Position numbers and translations under genes: made by a program
Origin: Acanthaster planci
Taxonomy: Eukaryota > Echinodermata > Asteroidea > Valvatida > Acanthasteridae
Assembly (NCBI RefSeq): GCF_001949145.1
Contig: NW_019091357.1
Location: forward strand, 305,520-369,519
DNA length: 64,000 nt
Direction: 5' to 3'
Shown here: positions 57,010-64,000 of the stretch, piece after piece
Position numbering within the stretch: the first letter of the stretch is position 1
How the letters are laid out: the number at the start of each line of letters is the position of its first letter
Notes under the pieces: generated by a model
What the model was told of the DNA's origin: nothing
Seen by the model: the letters and a program-made list of their open reading frames with translations, nothing else
The model's database searches: none

Positions 57010-57490
57010 GGCACATCCTCAATTCTCCCAAATCCTCCAATTTCCCATCTTCTAAAACTGCATGAATTCCTCAATCCTCCAAAATGCTCCATGGCCCTAC
57101 TTTGGGTTTGGGTTTTTGTCCTTTTTGGGGGGGGGGTTTGGACACAGCAGGTTGGTTGTTGGGCTGGAGCTGTTTTTTTGCAGAGTTGGCTAATGGCTTT
57201 ACTTTTGTAATAAACAAAGCGGACATGTGCCTTTGTGTTAACACACTGCAGTGGAGGATTGTGTGACCATATGCACCACTGTGTGACTGATTTTTAGTAC
57301 TTCGTTCACCATTAATCCTCAATCCTCCGAAATCGTCCAGTTTCTAAATCAGCATTCATCCTCAATCCTCTAAAATCCACCAGCCTTTAAAATACTATTC
57401 ATCCTCAATCCTCCAAAATCCTCCAATATTCAAATCATCATTCATCCTGAATCCTCCAAAACCACCCGGAGGGATTTTGGAGGATTAAGG
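57010..57490. repeat. Degenerate array of CCTCAATCCTCCAAAAT-type units
   Basis: At least seven related units (ATCCTCAATCCTCCAAAATC, with variants) occur at about 57013, 57071, 57317, 57358, 57401 and later, interrupted by about 220 bp containing a run of G. The array ends in a perfect 12-bp inverted repeat, AATCCTCCAAAA (57450-57461) with TTTTGGAGGATT (57475-57486). Confidence 0.75.
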
Positions 57491-57899
57491 TTGGTTAGGG
57501 TTAAAGCCACATACATTGACACGTATGTTGAGAACTTGCAGCAGTTAATTTTGATAGAAATGGATGTCCTTTTATGTGAGATTTAATATGCCAGTAGTCC
57601 TCAAAGGAGTGTGTTGTGTTGTGTTGATGTGTTGAGACATGTGAATTCATGTACTAGCTGCAGATGGGTCCAGTGATTTGGGAGTGATTGAAAAGCCTGT
57701 TATATTGCTGCAGTCCTCCATAGTTTATAACCTAGAAATATGAACAAATATCAGTGTACTCACATTAGTCTTTCAAATTAGAATCCAACCTCAGGATTTT
57801 ATTGTCATGATTTCTGTGACAACCCGTCTACCGGTACTTGCATTTGTAATCTCTCTGCAGCTAATCTGAAAGCATATTTCAGGCAGCCACCAATCAAGC

Positions 57900-59829
57900 A
57901 TGAGGTCAAGATTACTTCAGCTCCGCTCACAGGTCACCCCCATCCTGAGTGGCTTAAGACACCGCCCAATTCATTATCAGACGGATTCCTCTGGGATCAA
58001 ACTCAGTGAGACTGCCAACAGCCACTATATGGACCAACGTCGTAACACTGCCCTCGCAAATGAGTTTGTGCCCAGTGAAGTCTTTAACGAGCGAGTGGAA
58101 CGACTCAATCTCAAAGAGCTGAATGGGGGCAGTCTTCGCCTCAGTAAGAATGACGTGACTGGCCTGGCTACCATCACCATCAGCAACGTGACAAATGCTA
58201 ACGCCATGTCTGGTGAGTTGTCTTTAAAATTTAAGATGAATCCAAAATGCTTGTTGACTTTAGGGGAAGTTGAGAGTGCATTATTTGTGAAGGTTTTCAA
58301 ATCAGAGCTTGAAAGTAGGGTAAAATAACCTGACAAGATTTTCTCTCCAGTAATGATTTTTTCACAGATGAATGAAAATGAGATGCCCTTCTCCAAAACG
58401 ATTATCAGAAAGATAGAATGGTTTTCTGATAACAACCGATAGGGTCATTTAAACAATCCAGTTCCATGTCGCCAGTACATTGGCTCCAGCCTGTTCAAAT
58501 GTTTCTACATGTACATGAGGATTTTGAGCCAAAACTTCCAAAATCAAGTTAGAAATACATACACCTGGAATTCCTGCCATTTTCTGAAATTCATTATTTT
58601 CCTTATTTCACCTTTTGGGTGGTTGTAAGGGGAGATTATATTGCAAAATGAAATCAAATTTCCTTGAGTCCCTTAGGGTTTACACTGGTTCCTTTGGCTA
58701 AAATTGATGGGTACTGGAGTCGCAATGTTACAAGTCTCAAGTTGGCAACATAAGTCTGTAATTGTTAAAAATGATGGGAACTGATGTTACAAAGATTTCT
58801 GCAAGTTAAGTAACCAAACAACAACAACTTTTTCGAAGTGACAGTCGCCTATATTGCATGCATTTACTTGATGGCTAGTCTTCACGTACATGGTTGCCCA
58901 TTCATGCATACATGTATGTATGCTCCAAACAATCTGGACCATCCTGTGTGCAGATGGTTGCTCCTTTGTGAGCAAGATTTTCTTTAACTTTCAAGTTATC
59001 ATCGATCAGTGTTTCAGTAAAAGTGCCCTGAAAATTCGGGAGCCAAGGGGCATGTTCGCTATACCTGATTATTCCGTATAAGAGTGTTTGTTATGGTGGC
59101 TTTGTAGTGTACGAATGTTTAAAATCTTATTGCTTTCCAGGCTCTATGATGGTAGATTTGTCTGACATAGTAGCCGACTTGGAGAAATGGCAGAGAGGTA
59201 AGGCTGTTATACTGCATGGAGACCCTGAAGGTAAGAATTTCTGCTCTGGTGCTGACTTGAAGACGACAGAAGCTCTGAGCAGTCCACAAGCAGGTGTAGT
59301 CATGTGTTTATTCATGCAGAACATCTTGACGAGATTACAGCAGCTTCCACTAATCAGTGTAGCAGCAGTGAGTGGTAGTGCTGTTGGTGGAGGGGCTGAG
59401 ATTATCACAGCCTGCGATTTTCGTTTGGTATCTCCTTCATCAGTTATCCAATTCATCCACTGTAAGATGGGTTTGTCACCAGGCTGGGGCGGTGGCACTA
59501 GACTGGTGCGGTTAGTTGGACCCCAGAAGGCACTGAAACTGTTAGCCGGTGGAGAGTCGATCCGAGCAACAGAGTCTTTGGGACTCGGCTTGGCTGATGA
59601 CCTCATCCAGGGTGATGATATCATCAAGCAAGCATCTGATTGGCTGGACAAATACACAAGTCAACCAGTAGAAGTCGTGCGGGCAATGAAGAATGTTGTG
59701 ACGGCAGCGTCACAGTTGCCTCCAGATAAGGCATTGTCAAAGGAGAAGGATATTTTTGGAGGGTTATGGAAAGGTCCAGCAAACAAAGAAGCCCTCGCAA
59801 GGGCACTGTCTAAAAAGCGAAGAAAATAA
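57900..59829 (+). CDS. ECHDC1: Ethylmalonyl-CoA decarboxylase-like crotonase-family protein (two coding exons)
   Basis: Coding exons are 57900-58212 and 59141-59829, giving 1002 nt (333 aa; human ECHDC1 about 307). The family removes ethylmalonyl-CoA, an erroneous side product of acetyl-CoA carboxylase, as metabolite proofreading. Landmarks are DVTGLATITISN (about 80-92, first crotonase strand), oxyanion-hole segment GKNFCSGADL (about 135-144), MCLFMQNILTRL, then SGSAVGGGAEIITACDFRL (about 182-200), GLSPGWGGGTRLVRLVG, and a C-terminal KGPANKEALARALSKK. The MCxFMQN and WxGPAN segments favour ECHDC1 over true enoyl-CoA hydratases. The N-terminal 26 residues (MRSRLLQLRSQV onward) are Arg-rich without acidic residues and could be a mitochondrial presequence, whereas the vertebrate protein is mainly cytosolic. 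The ATG is the first one after the candidate 3' splice site. Confidence 0.9.
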
Positions 59830-60345
59830 TCGAGATACTCATTGCAACCAAAAGATGTCACCTGCAAGGAACCACTTGTTAGAACTCCAGATACATGTAA
59901 AAGGTCTGAAATTCTCAGCTCAATTTCTTGTGGGGAATTGAGTTGTTTTCCAAAGAGATTTGCAGATCACTCGGCATATTTAGACATTGTTGTTCATCTT
60001 GACAGATGTACATGTAAACATGGACTTCTTTGATTTTGCTTATTATAATGCATGTATTTTGAGCCATTCTAAAATCATAGAAATGTGAAATTTATTTGTC
60101 TTGTGAGCTGCAGTTGTTTTTAGTTTGCACATGAAAGGTGAATGCTGCCCTCTATTGATGAGGCATATTCAGCAACTCATATGTGGGCCAGGTGTATGTT
60201 ACTGCATGATCACGAGTATTTATTTTTATTAAAATGGTTTATTTATAAACTTTCTTCGTGGCCAAGGGCCGAATTACAAATGTTTTTACATTTAAAGATA
60301 GATACAACCATTAAAACATTTTGTTAAAACTACATGTACAATAAA
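59830..60345 (+). other. ECHDC1 3'UTR
   Basis: It has no other coding content, and runs to AATAAA at 60340-60345, giving a 3'UTR of about 0.5 kb. Confidence 0.55.
60340..60345 (+). terminator. Candidate poly(A) signal of ECHDC1
   Basis: AATAAA in ACAATAAATATGG is the first consensus hexamer after the stop codon. Confidence 0.5.
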
Positions 60346-62239
60346 TATGGAGTTGCGTGTCCACATAAAAAATATTAGTTCTTTTACATTATATGAATTG
60401 CTGACATTGTGACTGACATTTAATGACTCCATAAAAAGTCTTCAAATTAGTACAACAAATGATCATAAATTCAAAAAGTTGTTTTAGAATAGTTGAGGGA
60501 CATTTTTGCCAGGAAAAAACATTTGGAAACAAATCCAAATGTTTAATATGCAAGAGCACAATAATGACGGCATTCAGAAATGTGAATATGATTTAAAAAC
60601 CTGCTCGGCTGTGATGTCGTAGACATTTTATTTTAATCAAAGCTTTGCATTCATGATGTCAGCATGAGTTGATTGCTTAAAATGATCTCTAATATGAAGT
60701 AATTAATAATTACTGCAGACAAAAGTAAAATTTAACTAGTTTAATTTGAAACAGATTATTCAGAAACAAACCAATACCTCCCGATATGCATGCATATTGT
60801 TGAAATTATAAGGAAGAAATTGTGACCATTTTTGGTGATAAAATTGCATGGAAAATGTTTTCTGGTGTTTTTAATGACTGCTTCGTTTCACTTTCTTGTC
60901 ATACGGCAGAGCCCTTTATCTTAAGTTGGAACTTTAACATGTGGGGTAAGGGAATTTATAAATGTAAAAGGTTGTTGTGATTTCTTCAATAGATTCTCAT
61001 CTGAAATTCTCAGATGATTCTCTAAAGTGATTGTTTACTCGGTTTATTGAGGTGAAGATTCATAAGTGTGTTTAATGTAGAAAAGACGTGCTAAACTTAA
61101 TTCTAAATTTATTAAAAAGAGAAATGTATGATTGTACAGTATGAAAAATGACTGCAAAACTCCAGCCACTATAGAGCTGTTCAATTCATCTTAAATTGGA
61201 TACGTGTATGTGGAAACAACCTATATCAGCAGTGCCAAAATATTGAATATTATTCAACGGACCTCAAGAAATCTGTTTAATATGCAGAAATAATGACCAA
61301 CATGTACCGGTACCATAACCCCACTTGTTCATAAATTTACCTAATGATTAATTTTATACAGACATACATGTAAGCATACTTTGCACGCACCAACTTAAAT
61401 GAGAGTTTCCCAGGTTTCCCTTTGTACCTCACTCCTGGTTTTGATCAGAGAAATTTTAAATCAGGGATCATTGCAAAAGTCTAAGGGCATTCAATTTGCA
61501 TAATTTGTAAATAATAAATAGTATGATCTTTGTAACCCCTTGCATAGATCGCACTGTGTGGAGAAAATTGTAATTAATTGTTGTAATTAGTAAAGTAATC
61601 ATAATTATAATCAGAAGATTGCTAGACTTACTGTCACTAGACTAGTTTGGATGGGGCACTGTTTGAGGCCTCTTTTTACTCGTGCATTTTGTCAAAGATG
61701 CCAATACCTTTTGTTTTTACTTTACTAATCTCCCACTTTTGTTGGTGTTGGGTGTGTGGAAGTGCCCCTCATTGATTGTATGTAGTCTGCATTCCTTCTC
61801 TTGTAAGCATCTTACTCAGAATACGCAGGTGATTGTCAGGAATTTACAACATACATTTACATTCAATATGTACATCTCTTTTTCGAAGGAGGGGCTTAAA
61901 AGTTCATTTTTACCTGCAAGTGCATATCCAAGGTGGTACAGTATGCCCCTACAAGCCACATATGAATCTATGGGTTCCGGGAAGATCCTGAAAAAAAGTT
62001 GTCCTGGAAAGTCACAGAAGAGTCATGGAAAAGTTGAACAAATTAGGGTGTTTTGGAATCCTGTTGTCAGAGGAGAGAGTCATGGAAAAGCCATGGAAAC
62101 CAGGTTCACGCAAGGGTAATTTTTGATGGGTGCTTTTGATGTGATTGTGGAATGCTAATATTTAGGAAGTTTCTTACTGTACATGTAACTTAACAACACT
62201 TTGTGTGAACTTCATGGCATTGTTCACCTGTTGAGGAGT
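60346..62239. other. Intergenic spacer
   Basis: AT-rich sequence in which I recognise no gene. A stretch near 61990-62100 repeats the words GTCATGGAAAAG and CCATGGAAA and may be a repeat fragment. Confidence 0.4.
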
Positions 62240-62425
62240 CAAGTTGGTGAAGTGGCTCTTTCCTCATGTTCTGCCTTTACGACGTGGGTTCGCGTCCCAT
62301 CTAGGTCAGCATGGTTCCCTGGGTTTTCCCTGGAATATTCATTCTGGGTTTTCCTCCCACCCCTAAAACTGAACATTTCACAAGTGTCTTCTTCCTGTAA
62401 TTGGCGCTAAATATACTGTTAAATG
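62240..62425 (+). mobile_element. tRNA-derived SINE
   Basis: An A-box-like TGGTGAAGTGG (62245-62255) and a B-box GGTTCGCGTCC (62287-62297) are spaced 42 bases apart, as in a tRNA-type polymerase III promoter. They are followed by a non-tRNA body with GTTCCCTGGGTTTTCCCTGG and GGGTTTTCCTCCCACC. No cloverleaf forms cleanly, so this is a SINE head and not a functional tRNA gene. Confidence 0.72.
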
Positions 62426-63009
62426 AACAGAAATAAATTTGTAAAAAATTCACTAAGCATTTGTCATGATTGTCAACCCAAAGCCGGGGTGAAATCGCCG
62501 TCTTTTTTGTGTGTTTTCAATAGTTGGAATGTTAAACTTGTGTTTAATTAGTTACATTAATTTGTATTGTAGTGTGATATTTGGTACTTTTTCTTTCAAG
62601 ATATTCTTTAAAATTGATTATTTTATTACCTCAGAGAAACATTCAGTATGTTGAGTTTCAGGCAGATTTTTAGCCAGCATGAAAGTGTTTTTCTGGTGAC
62701 TTCATCACAATGTATGCTGCTGAGTGTTAGTTAGTTTACCAATGATTAAAATGAGAATTTCAGACAACTGGCATGACAATATGATACTGAACTTTATTGT
62801 ACCAGATTTCATCTTTTTGACTCACCTTCTGAGAGTTGACAACAGAAAGTAAAGTTCTTGAAAATTCAACGACTGCCAAAAGTTCTCTATTTGATATTTC
62901 ATTTTTCATGATTTTTGTTTTTTATTTCATGTTTTTAAAAAATTTATCCAATTTAATTTTATTTTTATTGTATTTTTTATATTTTTTATTATGGAAGTCT
63001 TACAAAACA

Positions 63010-64000
63010 GTTTTATCAAAATATGAGCAAAAAATACTTCTTTTATAGTCAAAATTCAAAAGGGTATTTGTTAGCTTTGTATTGTTATTAAAATTGGGAA
63101 AAAAACAGTTTTGCTGGTAATTCAAAAATTCAAGGGGGAAGCCTTTCATTTTTATTAAAATGGGAAAAAGTATTTTTTTTTCAAAATTCAAAAGAGTATT
63201 TTAAGAGGTAATTCTTGAATTTTATTTAAAATGGGCGAAATGAATTTTTGCTGAAAATTCAAGATTTAAGGGGTTTAGCCTTGTATTTTTATTAAAATGG
63301 CAAAACTGAATATTTTGGTGAAAATGGTCAGTGGTAAGCCTGCTTTTTTGAAAATGGGCAAAATTGAATTTCATCTAAAAATTCAAACGGGTAAGGCGTT
63401 AGCCTGGTATTTTTATTAAAATGGTAAAAAATGAGTTTTTGCTGAAAATTCAAAATGGTAAGGGGATTGCCTGATATTTTTTGTAAAAATGAGCCAAAAT
63501 ATATTTTTGCTGAAAATTCAAAATGGCAAGGGGATAGCCTGATATTTTTGATAAAAATTAAAAGAAATGAATTTTTGCTGGAAATTCAAAAGGGAACGGG
63601 TAATCCTTGCATTTTCATTTAAAATGAGCGAAAATGAATTTTTGCTGAATATTAAGGGTCAGGGGTTAGGCTTGAATTTCTATAAAAATAGACAAAAATC
63701 AATTTTTATTCAAACTTGAAAAGGATAAGGGTTAAGCCTTGCATTTTTACTAGAAATTGACAAAAATGAATTTTGCCACAATTCAAAATGGTAAGGGGTT
63801 AGCCTTGCTTTTTAATTAAAATGGGAAAAAATATATTCTTGTTGAAAATTAAAAATTGTAATGGTAAGCCTTGTATTTTTATTTAAAATGAGCGAAAATG
63901 AAATTTTGCTGAAAAATGAAAATGGCAAGGGGTTAGCCTTGTGTTTTAAATAAAATGGACAAAAATGATTTTTTTGCTGAAAATTGAAAATGATAAGGGG
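63010..64000. repeat. AT-rich tandem array, period about 67 bp, running off the right edge
   Basis: A unit containing GAATTTTTGCTGAAAATTC, AATGGTAAGGGGTTAGCC and TTGTATTTTTATTAAAATGG recurs about every 65-68 bp. TGAATTTTTG-type anchors lie at about 63241, 63307, 63364, 63432, 63500, 63568, 63635, 63698, 63766, 63831, 63899 and 63966. Around 15 diverged copies are visible and the array continues past 64000. It is satellite- or minisatellite-like, and no gene is present. Confidence 0.93.

Larger units (their letters stand above)
55072..57890 (+). other. Probable ECHDC1 5'UTR intron
   Basis: No coding sequence is recognised. It contains the 68-bp tandem duplication and the TCCTCCAAAAT array listed separately. 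Candidate acceptors are CTCTGCAG at 57860 and ATTTCAG at 57892, just before the ECHDC1 ATG. Confidence 0.4.

Noticed and set aside
59127-59657. Minus-strand 176-aa open frame over ECHDC1
   Set aside because: It is antisense to a strongly conserved crotonase exon, with no family features of its own.
62286-62297. Functional tRNA gene
   Set aside because: A- and B-boxes are present, but no acceptor stem or cloverleaf pairs properly and a SINE body follows.
62836-63191. Hydrophobic open frames at the right end
   Set aside because: They are AT-rich tandem repeat sequence giving Phe/Leu/Ile/Lys-rich chance frames.
1-64000. CRISPR arrays, bacterial operons or phage-type modules
   Set aside because: No regularly spaced repeats with unique spacers, no Shine-Dalgarno-led gene strings; all genes are intron-bearing or typical metazoan single-exon genes.

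Overview
This is eukaryotic genomic DNA. Genes are split by GT-AG introns with AT-rich, mobile-element-laden spacers, and there is no bacterial operon layout. The gene set (SEC12/PREB, linker histone H1, a C-type-lectin-domain protein, a membrane progestin receptor-type PAQR protein, ACSS2, rhodopsin-class GPCRs, RPA2, ECHDC1), the introns of a few hundred to several thousand bases, and the abundance of the palindromes TACATGTA and TAGGCCTA suggest a marine invertebrate deuterostome. An echinoderm is my best guess, but that is inference; the sequence alone does not prove the phylum.

Layout from left to right. 1-2082 holds a possible last exon of an unrecognised minus-strand gene and a spacer rich in TAGGCCTA. 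2083-7010 is a complete ten-exon SEC12/PREB gene (+). 7011-12460 is 3'UTR and spacer with little recognisable coding sequence. 12465-13127 is an intronless histone H1 gene (+) with a canonical histone stem-loop. 13640 to about 17085 is a secreted double C-type-lectin-domain gene (+) with a palindromic MITE in one intron. 19966-20961 is an intronless-CDS PAQR membrane receptor (+). 21000-28440 is spacer or UTR with tandem and dispersed repeats. 28543-48502 is a complete sixteen-exon cytosolic acetyl-CoA synthetase gene (ACSS2, +). Its 8-kb intron 5 contains an intact single-exon GPCR gene on the opposite strand, a decayed GPCR paralogue, a Tc1-like MITE and a non-LTR retrotransposon fragment. 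51637-54444 is a complete eight-exon RPA2 gene (-), tail-to-tail with ACSS2. 57900-59829 is ECHDC1 (+), head-to-head with RPA2 if its noncoding first exon near 55.0 kb is right. 59830-64000 is 3'UTR and spacer with a tRNA-type SINE, ending in an AT-rich tandem array of about 67-bp period that runs off the window.

Most genes here are unrelated housekeeping functions: ER-to-Golgi coat assembly, chromatin, acetyl-CoA supply, replication/repair, and acyl-CoA proofreading. No multi-gene pathway is evident. The most notable unexplained structures are a near-perfect 92-bp foldback in ACSS2 intron 1, the nested GPCR gene and its pseudogene sibling, several palindromic or MITE elements, and the local TAGGCCTA cluster. 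All exon chains were built by eye from splice sites, reading-frame continuity and family resemblance. Every complete chain keeps frame, and the ACSS2 (696 aa), RPA2 (284 aa) and ECHDC1 (333 aa) products are close to the usual family lengths.
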